From NCBI RefSeq assembly GCF_012927265.1, contig NZ_JABBGF010000001.1:1858502-1922501 (forward strand): a stretch of 64,000 nt of DNA, read 5' to 3'. The DNA is from Chryseobacterium cheonjiense. GTDB lineage: Bacteria > Bacteroidota > Bacteroidia > Flavobacteriales > Weeksellaceae. The position numbers and the translations under genes are program-made. Of this stretch, positions 1-8,820 are shown piece after piece. The first letter of the stretch is position 1. Each line of letters starts with the position of its first letter. The notes below the pieces were generated by a model. The model was given only the letters and a program-made list of their open reading frames with translations. It had not been told where the DNA came from and did no database searches.

Positions 1-705
1 GAAGAAAGGATTCATATCTTTTTTTAGGAAAGCATCAATACATGCATTGTTGTAGCGTATAAATTCCTCTTTCAGAGTTTTTCTGAATCCTTCGGTTTTC
101 ATTTTCTCAAAGAAAATCTGAACCATAGGCCCGGTTTCTCCGGTCATTCCGGAATCAATAAGGAAGATAGCACCTTTTCCGGCTTCGCTTGCAGGAATTG
201 CCACTTTATCAACACTTTCTTTGCTTTCGATTAAAATCGGAAGATTCATATAACAGATAAGGGGATCAATTCCGGAACTTTTTCCGTGAAAATAGCTTTC
301 CATCAATCCAAAAACATGTCTAAGACTTTTCAGTTCATCTTTGGAAATATTTTCAGGTTCATGTTTTGAGATTGAATATCGCTCAAAAATAGCGGCAACC
401 AATGCGCCTGAGCTTCCGATTCCATATCCCTGAGGGATATTGCTATCGAAGAATAACCCGGAAGAAATTTCTTCTTTAAACTTTGAAACATTGAGTTCAA
501 AATTTTCGGGAAGCTTCAGATCTTCAAGATATTCAGCGTATTTGTGTAAATGTTCATTAGATTTTTTTTCAAATTCGGAATCTAATGATGAGAACTTGAG
601 GGTACCTTTATAGAAGCTATAAGGTAATGTCAAACCTTGGGAATCTTCAATGATTCCGTATTCTCCGAACAAAAGAATTTTTGCGTAAAATAATGGGTTT
701 GTCAT
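1..705 (-). CDS. GHMP kinase, mevalonate kinase-like (3' end cut by window edge)
   Basis: 235 N-terminal residues are visible, beginning MTNPLFYAKILLFGEYG; the rest lies outside the window. The early KILLFGEYG strand, the phosphate-binding loop near residues 95-111 (IPQGYGIGSSGALVAA) and the KSSGIDP motif with its likely catalytic Asp are the GHMP kinase signature. Mevalonate kinases phosphorylate mevalonate with ATP in isoprenoid synthesis, and flavobacteria use that pathway, so this is the best guess. Phosphomevalonate kinase or another GHMP sugar kinase is possible because the C-terminal half is missing. The ATG at 703-705 is supported by a TAnnTTTG element 22 nt upstream. Confidence 0.8.
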   Translation of the reverse strand, partial: MTNPLFYAKILLFGEYGIIEDSQGLTLPYSFYKGTLKFSSLDSEFEKKSNEHLHKYAEYLEDLKLPENFELNVSKFKEEISSGLFFDSNIPQGYGIGSSGALVAAIFERYSISKHEPENISKDELKSLRHVFGLMESYFHGKSSGIDPLICYMNLPILIESKESVDKVAIPASEAGKGAIFLIDSGMTGETGPMVQIFFEKMKTEGFRKTLKEEFIRYNNACIDAFLKKDMNPFF

Positions 706-726
706 TTAGTTTAATAAATTTTTTTG

Positions 727-734
727 CAAATGTA
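727..734 (-). promoter_or_regulatory. -7 promoter element of the GHMP kinase gene
   Basis: Reads TACATTTG on the minus strand, matching the Bacteroidota TAnnTTTG -7 consensus, 22 nt before the ATG. A TTTTGC that could serve as the -33 element lies about 22 nt further upstream. Confidence 0.6.
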
Positions 735-855
735 AAATTATTCTCCTGAATATAAGCAAAACCTGAGCCGAATTCTGATGTTTTTTAACATTCGTTATCA
801 GTATTGATTTTTAAAATATTAAAAAAATCGGTTTCTTATCTTAAAGTTAATAAAA

Positions 856-876
856 AAGCCTGAAATAATCAGGCTT
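856..876 (-). terminator. Intrinsic terminator of the M12B-like protease gene
   Basis: Perfect 8-bp stem AAGCCTGA/TCAGGCTT with a 5-nt loop, followed on the minus strand by TTTTATT. It lies 21 nt past the stop codon of the protease gene. Confidence 0.75.
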
Positions 877-896
877 ATATTATAAAATATTTAAAA

Positions 897-3068
897 TTAT
901 TGTTTTATTAATTTCTTGGTAACTTTTTGCTTTTCTGTTTCCACGGTTATCACATAATTTCCGGTCTGCATGGAGGAGATATTAACGTCCAGCCTGCTCC
1001 CTTTTAATGATGATTCTGCTCTTACAAGTCTCCCCGCTTCATCGAAAATCTTCAGTGATTTTAAAGCTTCTTTAGAAGAGATCGTTATTATGCTTTTAGC
1101 CGGATTTGGATAAATGCTTACTGCATTATCTTTGATATCAGCATCTTCAACAGCCAGCACAGAACATGAAAAATTGGCTTTCCAGCCGATATCATTTTCT
1201 GATTCATCTGAAACAAATCTTACTGTAAGGGCACCGGAGGGATGTGTGGAAGTAAATGTTCCCGGCAAAGTTGCTCCTGTTAAGCCATTTCCATTGGCAA
1301 ATAACGGTGAACTTGTAGATGGTCCGTTATAAACATACATGAAATCATAATCCTGCTCGAGTCCGAATTCCGTAAAAGTCATAGACAGAGCTCCTGCTGT
1401 AGGATAAAATGTTTTTATGAAGGTCTGGTTGTTTCCATAGTTTGCGGTTGTTCCGCCTGTATCCGTAAATAAGGCTCCATTACACCAGTTGCCATCAGTC
1501 ATAAACAATTGTGTTCTCTGGTATGCTGCCGAACAGTCTGTTCCCACCGATAGCAGGTAATAGGTTGCCGGCTGAAGATTTGAAAAACTCAAAGATTGAG
1601 AGGTGGTATTTCCGCTGCTGACAGAAGTTCCGTCAAATTTTGTCAGTTTATATTTCCAGGAAATGGATATCGCATCATTAAAACTGGCATTGGCGGAAGT
1701 CTGGGTAATATTAGAAACAGATAATCCTGAAATTGTAGTGCTGCAAGCCGTTATACAATCCGTCCCCAAACATGGTTTTGAATCTACCGTACTTCTTATC
1801 AGTGCACCAGGCTGAGAGCCGAAGCCGTTGGCAAAATTGACCCCTACTCCTGCAATAAGGTGACAATAACTCATGATTGTTCCTTTCACCGCAGATGAAG
1901 GAATCGGACCTGTAGGACATGTTCCTTCGGGAAAACCAGCTTGGGCTCCGCAGCCATCGATTGCTGTGGAATTTCCATTCCAGGCGCATGCATGTGTATG
2001 GGGAGAACCTAAACTATGTCCCATTTCGTGGGTCATCGCTGAGACTGTCCATGAATAAACAGGAACATTGCTGTAAGTTTGAGACGCTCCTGAATATGCG
2101 TGTCTGCTTGTTGTACAAAGTGAATTTACGTAGGCTACACTTGTTGTAGAAGGCTGGTTTACCAGGTGTGCAAGATCGCCATTGAAAGTTTGTCTATTTG
2201 TCCTGAAACTTGCAAGGTTTGCATTTGGAGTCCCTGTATAAGGATCAGGTGTAGTCCATACAAAAACCTCATTGAGAGCAATTTTTACATCATCATTGTT
2301 GTAAAGCGTAGCAATGTTATTATGAATGGCAGTAAGCCAGTTTGTTGTAGCAGTGATATCCGAACTGTTGTTTACATAAGGAGCATAGCATATTTCGTAA
2401 TAAATTCTTACACAGTTTTGTGTGAGTACTTTACCTGCATTCTTTTGTGTATTCGGATCGAAGGATATTTTTTGATTTTGGTTTTCTGCCAACTCATCTA
2501 CTCCGCAGATAAAAGGATTAAGACCTGTAAGTTTTGAATCTGAATAACTTACAAAATCGTTAGAATTTTTTGCTTTTCCTACAACAATATTTCCCAATTC
2601 AAGAGTAGAGGCTACCCCAACAATATCAGTATCGAAAAAGCTGAACGCTACTACCGACTGATTATCACCTTTTACAATTCCCTGATAATAAACTCCCGGA
2701 GTGTAGTCAGCTACTTCCCCTTTGCTTGTGGTCACTTTAAAATCTCTTGTGAAAATTTCATTTCTGTAAATTTCCATCGTGATTTGTTTTCCATCGAATG
2801 GAAAAGAAACTTCCAGATATTCCGGTTTGTCGTGAACAAGTTTTTTGAGTTGTTTAAGATCAATGCTCAAGACAGAAATATCTGTTGCTGCTCTTTTATA
2901 TTCAGCAAGTTTTTCTGAATTATCGTTGACTGTAAACAGATTGTATTTTTCAAAAGTTTTCTTTTGAGAGTGGTATTCTGAGACTTTAGCTGCAACGGGC
3001 CTAAGATTCTGAGAAAAACCGAATACTGCACATTGTAATATACAGATCGTTAGTAGCTTTTTTATCAT
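897..3068 (-). CDS. Secreted M12B (reprolysin-like) zinc metalloprotease with T9SS sorting domain
   Basis: Exported protease of about 723 residues. It has a signal peptide (MIKKLLTICILQC onward), a pro-region, and then a catalytic domain with the extended zinc motif HEMGHSLGSPHTHAC and a Met-turn (IMSYCH) around residues 345-410. A fibronectin-III-like stretch and a CUB-like domain with paired cysteines follow. The last ~75 residues are a type A T9SS C-terminal domain beginning at IYPNPAKS. T9SS cargo is moved across the outer membrane and usually released or attached to the cell surface. The open frame extends 9 codons upstream, but the Met at 3068 directly precedes a normal signal peptide and is preferred. 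Substrate unknown. The gene stands alone, with its own terminator. Confidence 0.9.
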   Translation of the reverse strand: MIKKLLTICILQCAVFGFSQNLRPVAAKVSEYHSQKKTFEKYNLFTVNDNSEKLAEYKRAATDISVLSIDLKQLKKLVHDKPEYLEVSFPFDGKQITMEIYRNEIFTRDFKVTTSKGEVADYTPGVYYQGIVKGDNQSVVAFSFFDTDIVGVASTLELGNIVVGKAKNSNDFVSYSDSKLTGLNPFICGVDELAENQNQKISFDPNTQKNAGKVLTQNCVRIYYEICYAPYVNNSSDITATTNWLTAIHNNIATLYNNDDVKIALNEVFVWTTPDPYTGTPNANLASFRTNRQTFNGDLAHLVNQPSTTSVAYVNSLCTTSRHAYSGASQTYSNVPVYSWTVSAMTHEMGHSLGSPHTHACAWNGNSTAIDGCGAQAGFPEGTCPTGPIPSSAVKGTIMSYCHLIAGVGVNFANGFGSQPGALIRSTVDSKPCLGTDCITACSTTISGLSVSNITQTSANASFNDAISISWKYKLTKFDGTSVSSGNTTSQSLSFSNLQPATYYLLSVGTDCSAAYQRTQLFMTDGNWCNGALFTDTGGTTANYGNNQTFIKTFYPTAGALSMTFTEFGLEQDYDFMYVYNGPSTSSPLFANGNGLTGATLPGTFTSTHPSGALTVRFVSDESENDIGWKANFSCSVLAVEDADIKDNAVSIYPNPAKSIITISSKEALKSLKIFDEAGRLVRAESSLKGSRLDVNISSMQTGNYVITVETEKQKVTKKLIKQ

Positions 3069-3185
3069 TATTTTAAAAGATTTAACAATTTGCAAATAAA
3101 CAAAAAAAAAGACATGATTACTGTAAATATAATATGTATTATATAATAACCACGTATGGTTTCACAGAAAGTTTTAGATATAAAA

Positions 3186-3207
3186 AAAGACGCGTTTAAG
3201 CGTCTTT
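3186..3207 (-). terminator. Intrinsic terminator of the UMF1 transporter gene
   Basis: 8-bp stem AAAGACGC/GCGTCTTT with a 6-nt loop, followed on the minus strand by a run of seven T. It lies 15 nt after the transporter stop codon. Confidence 0.8.
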
Positions 3208-3222
3208 AATAATTAGTTTGTG

Positions 3223-4758
3223 TTAATCATTTTTAGGGGTATTAAGCCTCAGGAATCTTATGAGAATCAATCCTACAAAGAAGAATATTGCCATGGAGAA
3301 AGCTGCAAACCTCATCCCTGATGCAGATGGGAGCATGACATCAATTTTAGCAAAGATTGCTCTTAAAGAATCATACTTGTCAATAAATAATGCGAAAACA
3401 AAGGTTCCTACAATAATGGCAATTTTTTCCAGTACGTCATAAAAGCTGAAAAATGTAGTATTCTCCATAGAGTTTTCCGGCAGAAGTTTGGAATAGGTTG
3501 ATCTGGACATTGCCTGAAGACCTCCCATTACAAGCCCTACTACTGCTGCAACACCGTAAAACTGGTATTCCACCGTAGGGTTTTCTTTATTAAGGAAATA
3601 TGCCCAGATACAGGCAACGATCCATAAGACAACTGCAATTGAGATGACATTTTTATTTCCGATTTTTCTTGAGAGTCTGGAGAAGATTACAGCTCCTATT
3701 ATCGCTTCGATCTGTATAATGAGAAGAGTACCGATCAGCTTATCCTGCGGAAGGTTGATTTCACTTTTCCCGAATAAGGTTGCCATCAGGAAAATCGTCT
3801 GCATTCCTACACTGTAAAAGAAAAAACTGGACAAGAAGAATTTCAGGTTTCTGTGTTTGAACAGCTCCTTTCCAACTTTAAAAAGCTCATTGAAACTCTC
3901 TTTTGCAATATCTTTATAAAAGCAAAGATTATCTTTCAGTACTTCAAAAAAACCGCCCTGCTCTTCATGTTTTTTAAAGATATTTTTATAGTTTAACAGC
4001 ACAAGATCTTTCGGAAGCTTCTCTTTAACATCTCCAAACTGAGGCAAATGTTTAAAAGTATATTGTGAAAAGCCAAACCACCAGGCTCCTGTAAGCAGGA
4101 AGCTTACTCTTGTGAATAGCAGCTGTTTTTCCGGGTCTCCTTTTGCGACAACCTGTATCAACAGAAGACAAATGATCACCAGTACTACTGAACCGATATA
4201 ACCGTAAACATATCCTTTTGCAGATAGTGCATCCTGTTTGTCCCGAGTCGCGATATCCGGCAGGAAAGAGTTATAAAATACAAGACTTCCCCAAAATCCT
4301 ACACTCGCAGTTATACTGAAAAGAAGTCCCAGAAATACGTTGTGCATGCCGGTAAACATCGCTAATCCCATACAGGATGTTGCCCCAAGATAACAGAAAA
4401 ACTGTAAAAAAGATTTTTTATTTCCGATGGTATCTGCCAAAGAGGAAAGAAATGGTGACAGCAATACCACGATAAAGAAAGAAATCGTAAGCGAATATCC
4501 GTACACGGCATCCGGCTGGTATTCTTTCCCGAATATAGTAATCATGTGCCTTACCGGAACATCGATCCAGGCTTTTGTTTCTTCAACATACTCTTTTTTT
4601 TCGTACGCAGTGGTAAGAATGGAATAGTAAATCGGAAAAATGGTAGAAGTAATAACCAAAGAGTACACTGAATTGGCCCAGTCATAGACTGCCCAGGCTT
4701 TCATAATCTTCGGATTATTCTTTATGTTTTGAGTTTCGTGGTTCTCAATTTCAGACAT
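3223..4758 (-). CDS. MFS transporter, UMF1 (Atg22-like) family
   Basis: Polytopic inner-membrane protein of 511 residues with about twelve hydrophobic segments. The N-terminal KAWAVYDWANSVYSLVITS matches the UMF1 branch of the major facilitator superfamily. These relate to the fungal vacuolar amino-acid effluxer Atg22, but bacterial substrates are mostly undefined. A hydrophilic loop rich in charged residues separates the two six-helix halves. The frame is open 7 codons further, but a TAnnTTTG promoter element occupies 4779-4786. The usable start is therefore the ATG at 4756-4758 (MSEIENHETQ). Single-gene unit with its own promoter and terminator. Confidence 0.82.
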   Translation of the reverse strand: MSEIENHETQNIKNNPKIMKAWAVYDWANSVYSLVITSTIFPIYYSILTTAYEKKEYVEETKAWIDVPVRHMITIFGKEYQPDAVYGYSLTISFFIVVLLSPFLSSLADTIGNKKSFLQFFCYLGATSCMGLAMFTGMHNVFLGLLFSITASVGFWGSLVFYNSFLPDIATRDKQDALSAKGYVYGYIGSVVLVIICLLLIQVVAKGDPEKQLLFTRVSFLLTGAWWFGFSQYTFKHLPQFGDVKEKLPKDLVLLNYKNIFKKHEEQGGFFEVLKDNLCFYKDIAKESFNELFKVGKELFKHRNLKFFLSSFFFYSVGMQTIFLMATLFGKSEINLPQDKLIGTLLIIQIEAIIGAVIFSRLSRKIGNKNVISIAVVLWIVACIWAYFLNKENPTVEYQFYGVAAVVGLVMGGLQAMSRSTYSKLLPENSMENTTFFSFYDVLEKIAIIVGTFVFALFIDKYDSLRAIFAKIDVMLPSASGMRFAAFSMAIFFFVGLILIRFLRLNTPKND

Positions 4759-4778
4759 TTCAAATAATATTAGTAGCA

Positions 4779-4786
4779 CAAAAATA
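4779..4786 (-). promoter_or_regulatory. -7 promoter element of the UMF1 transporter gene
   Basis: Reads TATTTTTG on the minus strand (TAnnTTTG), 21 nt upstream of the chosen ATG. It excludes the longer open-frame start at 4779. Confidence 0.6.
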
Positions 4787-4875
4787 GGAAAAGGATCGAA
4801 TATTCTAATGTATTTATTTTGTTTGAGAGAAATTTTATTGATTTATTAAAATTAAGTTAGTATTTATAATAAAAA

Positions 4876-4901
4876 AACCAAAAACACGAATGCTTTTGGT
4901 T
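4876..4901 (-). terminator. Intrinsic terminator after the small GldL-like gene
   Basis: 8-bp stem AACCAAAA/TTTTGGTT with a 10-nt loop, followed on the minus strand by a T tract. It ends the thiolase / small membrane protein transcription unit. Confidence 0.65.
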
Positions 4902-4928
4902 CTTAAATTTATTGATTTAAAGAGTCTT

Positions 4929-5120
4929 TTAACTTTTTTTACTTATTACTATTTGAATTATTAGTAATATAACCCCTACAATCTGAATAATTGTACCAAT
5001 TGTCAGACTTACATTTCCATTGAGAGGTCCAACTGACATATGAGTAATTTTCAGCCACGCACCGAGTAGAGTTATTAAAAATCCAACTAAAAAAACAGTT
5101 ATAGAAAATTTAAATTTCAT
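4929..5120 (-). CDS. Small GldL-like membrane protein
   Basis: 63 residues with two hydrophobic helices (about 5-25 and 38-58) joined by the loop WLKITHMSVGPLNG. The LGAWLKITH segment resembles the N-terminal membrane part of the gliding motor protein GldL, but the long cytoplasmic region of GldL is absent. It is therefore a GldL-like small protein, not the motor subunit. Its start lies 6 nt after the thiolase stop codon, so the two are almost certainly co-transcribed. No function can be assigned from sequence alone. Confidence 0.65.
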   Translation of the reverse strand: MKFKFSITVFLVGFLITLLGAWLKITHMSVGPLNGNVSLTIGTIIQIVGVILLIIQIVISKKS

Positions 5121-5126
5121 AAAGTA

Positions 5127-6305
5127 TTATATATTTTCAATAACGATTGCGGAAGCACCGCCTCCACCGTTACAAATGGCAGCAGCACCGTATTTACCGT
5201 TATTCTGTTTTAAGACATTGATCAGGGTAACAATAATTCTTGAACCTGAACTTCCAAGCGGGTGACCAATAGCTACTGCTCCACCATTAACATTCACTTT
5301 AGAAGCATCTAATCCCAGAATTTTATTGTTGGCAAGACCTACTACAGAGAAAGCCTCGTTAAATTCAAAGAAATCGATATCTGTTAATTCTAAGCCTGCC
5401 TTTTTAAGAGCAATCGGTAAAGCTTTTGAAGGCGCTGTGGTAAAATCTTCAGGAGCCTGCGCAGCATCTGCATAAGAAATGATCTTTGCTAATGGCTTAA
5501 GTCCTAACTCTTCCATTTTCTCTTTAGAAACAAGGACCAAAGCAGAAGCTCCGTCGTTTAAGGTAGAGGCATTGGCAGCCGTTACGGTTCCTTCTTCTTT
5601 TTTGAATACGGTAGGAAGCGTAGGAATTCTGTCGAAATTTACGGTCTTATATTCTTCGTCTTCAGCAAAAACTACAGGCTCTCCTTTTCTCTGAGGAATT
5701 TCTACAGGAACAACCTCATCCGCAAATTTCCCGTCGCTCCAGGCTTTTGCAGCTCTTTTATAAGATTCTATAGCGAAATTATCTTGTTCTTCTCTTGAAA
5801 TGCTGTAGTCAGTAGCACATTTTTCTGCACAAACGCCCATGTGAACTTTATTGTAAACGTCTGTAAGCCCGTCTAAAACCATTCCGTCCTGCATTTTTAC
5901 GTCACCTAATTTGGTTGCGTTTCTTGCGTTATAATAATGCGGAACTGAAGACATGTTTTCCATACCTCCGGCAACGATTACATCGGCATCGCCTGCTTTT
6001 ATAGCCTGTGCAGCCATGGTTACGGCTTTCATTCCTGAGGCACAAACTTTATTTACAGTAGTGGAAGGCGTTTCGTTTGAAAGTCCTGCCCCCAAAGCAA
6101 CCTGACGTGCAGGAGCCTGCCCTTCTCCAGCCTGCAAAACATTTCCCATATAAATTTCCTGAACCTGTTTCGGGTCAAGACTGATTTTGTCTAATGCACC
6201 TTTTACGGCAACAGCTCCCAGCTTTGTAGCAGGAACAGCTGATAAACTTCCGAGAAAGCTTCCCATTGGAGTTCTTACTGCGGAAACAATGAATACTTCT
6301 TTCAT
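5127..6305 (-). CDS. Acetyl-CoA C-acyltransferase (thiolase)
   Basis: A 392-residue thiolase of normal family length. The nucleophilic Cys88 is in VNKVCASGMKA, His348 in GGAVAIGHPLGSSG and Cys378 in the C-terminal CNGGGG; NEAFSVV is also present. The enzyme either condenses two acetyl-CoA to acetoacetyl-CoA or cleaves 3-ketoacyl-CoA. The sequence alone does not decide between the biosynthetic (AtoB-type) and degradative (FadA-type) roles. With a mevalonate kinase-like gene 4.5 kb away, supply of acetoacetyl-CoA to isoprenoids is possible, but that is inference. It leads a two-gene unit with the small GldL-like gene. Confidence 0.93.
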   Translation of the reverse strand: MKEVFIVSAVRTPMGSFLGSLSAVPATKLGAVAVKGALDKISLDPKQVQEIYMGNVLQAGEGQAPARQVALGAGLSNETPSTTVNKVCASGMKAVTMAAQAIKAGDADVIVAGGMENMSSVPHYYNARNATKLGDVKMQDGMVLDGLTDVYNKVHMGVCAEKCATDYSISREEQDNFAIESYKRAAKAWSDGKFADEVVPVEIPQRKGEPVVFAEDEEYKTVNFDRIPTLPTVFKKEEGTVTAANASTLNDGASALVLVSKEKMEELGLKPLAKIISYADAAQAPEDFTTAPSKALPIALKKAGLELTDIDFFEFNEAFSVVGLANNKILGLDASKVNVNGGAVAIGHPLGSSGSRIIVTLINVLKQNNGKYGAAAICNGGGGASAIVIENI

Positions 6306-6403
6306 TTTTTATAATTCTATTTTTATATAAATATACGTTAGGATTTTATGCCTATAAAATTTATGCTTATGTTTATATTGATCTTTACTATTTTAAGAAT
6401 CAA

Positions 6404-6787
6404 TCATATTTTCTTTCTGGCTGAAAAAATGATAATGAAAGCTCCTAAAAACTCAATGATCCAGCCCCATTTCAGTTTCACAATACCGGCAAGCTTGTTC
6501 TGCCATGATTTAAAGGGCATAAAACTGAAATACTGAGAAGCCTGAAATTTCACTGCAAACAGGGTAAATAAAAATAATATAACCAGCAGAACAGCAAAAA
6601 TTCTTGCGGTCTTGGCACTGTTATTAACGATACCAAAAAGTGATCCTGCGGCAAGAACCCAGCATGCAATGGCCAAAAAGTGATCCAGCTTCCAATAATT
6701 CCAGTTTCCGATGACAGGAACGTGAACGAGCGGCAGAAAACTTCCTGCCACGACCAATATCAACCCTAATAACTGAATATTTTTCAT
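6404..6787 (-). CDS. Uncharacterised four-helix inner-membrane protein
   Basis: 127 residues from the ATG at 6785-6787. A longer open frame to 6823 would start inside the terminator of the upstream gene and is rejected. Four hydrophobic segments are visible (about residues 4-22, 36-52, 63-83 and 105-123), with WNYWKLDH in the first loop and a basic C-terminus (SARKKI). I do not recognise a family. It lies 98 nt upstream of the thiolase gene on the same strand and could be co-transcribed with it, since no terminator is visible between them. Confidence 0.6.
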   Translation of the reverse strand: MKNIQLLGLILVVAGSFLPLVHVPVIGNWNYWKLDHFLAIACWVLAAGSLFGIVNNSAKTARIFAVLLVILFLFTLFAVKFQASQYFSFMPFKSWQNKLAGIVKLKWGWIIEFLGAFIIIFSARKKI

Positions 6788-6817
6788 AAATCTTAAAGTG
6801 CCAAAATACAAAAAAAA

Positions 6818-6838
6818 ACACACTTACAATAAGTGTGT
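6818..6838 (-). terminator. Intrinsic terminator of the sigma / anti-sigma / outer-membrane protein unit
   Basis: 8-bp stem ACACACTT/AAGTGTGT with a 5-nt loop, followed on the minus strand by a run of T. It lies about 100 nt past the stop codon of the beta-barrel protein gene. Confidence 0.75.
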
Positions 6839-6935
6839 CTGAAAACTAAATTTTATTCAGCAATCATCCATGAATGATAATACAATTAATAAAAATTTAA
6901 CTATTATGTAATATAAAACCAAAATCATTAGGTAA

Positions 6936-8030
6936 TCAGAAATTAATATTCATAATCTCTATGCCAATCTGAAGTCCGTATTTGTGAGTAAGGGTTGTAT
7001 TATTATTAAATGCCGGCGTAAAATCTTTCTGAACATAAATATTGAATCCGGCATACCCTATTCCTAATTTCGCTCCGAAAATCAGATCATTAACTCCATG
7101 ATTGATCCTTTCTCTTTCTACGATTCTTTTGCTGTAATCGTTAGAATAGCGGTTGTAGATGTTGCTGGCAAGCCTTACACCTCCATATACTCCGGCAACA
7201 ACACTGAACTGGCCGGTTTTATTGTCTAAATATTTTGTCCCGTTATACTCTACGTACTTAGGGTTAAGTACAAATCTGAAATCAACAGGAACAAAAAGAT
7301 AATGGTTATTGATATGCGTGTCTTTAAGGTCTCCTTTAGTAAAGTCTTTAATATCTAAAATATTATTTTCCTGAGTAAAAGTTTTTCCGTATTTGGCCTT
7401 CGACTGATCCCAGCGGTATCCGAGCCCAACCCGATAAAAGACAGGACTACGAAATCCTCCCAGTTGATTTTCGTAGCGTACCATATACATCGCAGAATTA
7501 AAAACCGTATTTTTAAATTTTGATGTATTATTAAAAAATGCGAAAGGTTTATCTTTTGTAGTATACCCTGTCCCTACAATCGCAACGATATATTCCCATG
7601 AATGGAGATAATCTTTAGAGGTTTTCTTATCGTCATCCATACGGATTTTCATACCTCCAAGTCCGAAAGCGATTTGATTTTTATCGTTTTGAAGAGAATC
7701 AATTGGTTTCAATACTGCATCTTTTACCATCTCCCGGGTAGCCTCCTCAAATTCTGTTTTGTGGGCATCTATTTTTTCATTGATAGACTGTTCATATTTT
7801 GAAGCAATATCAGCTCTGAGCTTTTGCTTTTCATCTGCCCCGATTTTATTTTTTTTAAAATCTTTATCAACATCATCCAGTTCTTTATTCATTTTTATTT
7901 TCTCCGAAACCACAATGCTGTCGATTTTTCCTGAATAACTTTTAAGTGCTGGATTCACCGGTGGATTTTCCTGCGAAAACGCATATGAAAATGCCATAAA
8001 GGCCGTCATTAAAGCAATTTTTGTTTTCAT
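6936..8030 (-). CDS. Outer-membrane beta-barrel protein with coiled N-terminal region
   Basis: 364 residues. It has a signal peptide (MKTKIALMTAFMAFSYAFSQ), then a lysine- and glutamate-rich probably helical region to about residue 110. The remaining ~240 residues alternate in the pattern of a beta-barrel and end in an aromatic residue (IEIMNINF), typical of outer-membrane proteins. The family is not recognised. It lies 79 nt downstream of the anti-sigma gene and shares its terminator. It is probably the membrane output of this ECF cassette, or a gene co-regulated with it. Confidence 0.7.
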   Translation of the reverse strand: MKTKIALMTAFMAFSYAFSQENPPVNPALKSYSGKIDSIVVSEKIKMNKELDDVDKDFKKNKIGADEKQKLRADIASKYEQSINEKIDAHKTEFEEATREMVKDAVLKPIDSLQNDKNQIAFGLGGMKIRMDDDKKTSKDYLHSWEYIVAIVGTGYTTKDKPFAFFNNTSKFKNTVFNSAMYMVRYENQLGGFRSPVFYRVGLGYRWDQSKAKYGKTFTQENNILDIKDFTKGDLKDTHINNHYLFVPVDFRFVLNPKYVEYNGTKYLDNKTGQFSVVAGVYGGVRLASNIYNRYSNDYSKRIVERERINHGVNDLIFGAKLGIGYAGFNIYVQKDFTPAFNNNTTLTHKYGLQIGIEIMNINF

Positions 8031-8061
8031 ATAAGTAATTTTTTAAGACACTGTTTTAGTG

Positions 8062-8080
8062 CTGGCCATTGTATGGCCAG
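8062..8080 (-). other. Intercistronic hairpin between anti-sigma and beta-barrel genes
   Basis: Perfect 7-bp stem CTGGCCA/TGGCCAG with a 5-nt loop. No T tract follows on the minus strand, so it is not a simple terminator. It could modulate readthrough or mRNA processing between the two genes. Confidence 0.4.
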
Positions 8081-8109
8081 TCATTTATTTTGTAAAAGAT
8101 TATAATTTT

Positions 8110-8820
8110 TTATTTGGGATCTACGTAAACAGTTACTCCGAGAACGGTTACATTTTCCACTTTGGGCTTAGGTTTTTCGAAATTAAAAATCCCGAATTTT
8201 ATATCATTTTTCTGAGAACTTTCCCTGGTTTTATCAAATTCTCTTCCTAGCAGCAGTTCGTTTGAATTAATATAAACAGGTTTTGTCGTTTTATTTTGCA
8301 CGATCACCGGTGTATGGCTGTCTATTTTTGCAGGAGCAATTTCCATTTTTTCAGGTTTGCTGAGCGCAAACTGTTGTATTTCGACTTCAGAAATTACGGT
8401 TTTCTGTACTTTTGCTTTTTTCTTAGTATTTAAAGTTGAATTGGTCTCTTTTTTCTCATCCTTAAGTGCTACGTGAACATCAGTGGATTTTACAGGAATA
8501 ACCTGTGGTTCCTTGTAGCTGCCCTGATTTTGAAATTCTGGATTGATTGGGCTGACGGTCTTTTCTAAACCCTTCTTCACCATGTAGTCGGTTTCTTTAT
8601 AATTAAAAGCACTTTTGTTGGTATTGAAATAGAACCCGGCACCCACGGAAACGAAAATCAGTAGTACGGCAGCATATTTCCACCACTGGAAAGGCTTTTC
8701 CTTGACTTTTTCAGGCTTCTCATTGAGTTTATTGTCCAATCTGTTCCAAAGTTCGGAAGAAGGCCCTATTTCGAGCTCTTCGTAATCGGATTTTAATTTA
8801 TTTAGCATATTGTTTTTCAT
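8110..8820 (-). CDS. Putative membrane anti-sigma factor
   Basis: 236 residues. A charged cytoplasmic N-terminus includes SSELWNRLDNKL, a single transmembrane helix lies near residues 47-66 (WWKYAAVLLIFVSVGAGFYF), and a Lys/Glu-rich presumably periplasmic region makes up the rest. No conserved zinc anti-sigma motif is visible. The assignment rests on topology and position: it overlaps the 3' end of the ECF sigma gene by 23 nt, the standard arrangement for translationally coupled sigma / anti-sigma pairs. Met5 (8808) is an alternative start that would still overlap. Confidence 0.72.
   Translation of the reverse strand: MKNNMLNKLKSDYEELEIGPSSELWNRLDNKLNEKPEKVKEKPFQWWKYAAVLLIFVSVGAGFYFNTNKSAFNYKETDYMVKKGLEKTVSPINPEFQNQGSYKEPQVIPVKSTDVHVALKDEKKETNSTLNTKKKAKVQKTVISEVEIQQFALSKPEKMEIAPAKIDSHTPVIVQNKTTKPVYINSNELLLGREFDKTRESSQKNDIKFGIFNFEKPKPKVENVTVLGVTVYVDPK

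Noticed and set aside
2166..2537. 123-codon open frame on the plus strand inside the M12B-like protease gene
   Set aside because: Fully antisense to a clearly coding gene, with no signal, motif or promoter of its own.
3069..3095. Upstream extension of the M12B-like protease start
   Set aside because: The 9 additional residues would place a charged segment before a normal signal peptide. The ATG at 3068 is preferred.
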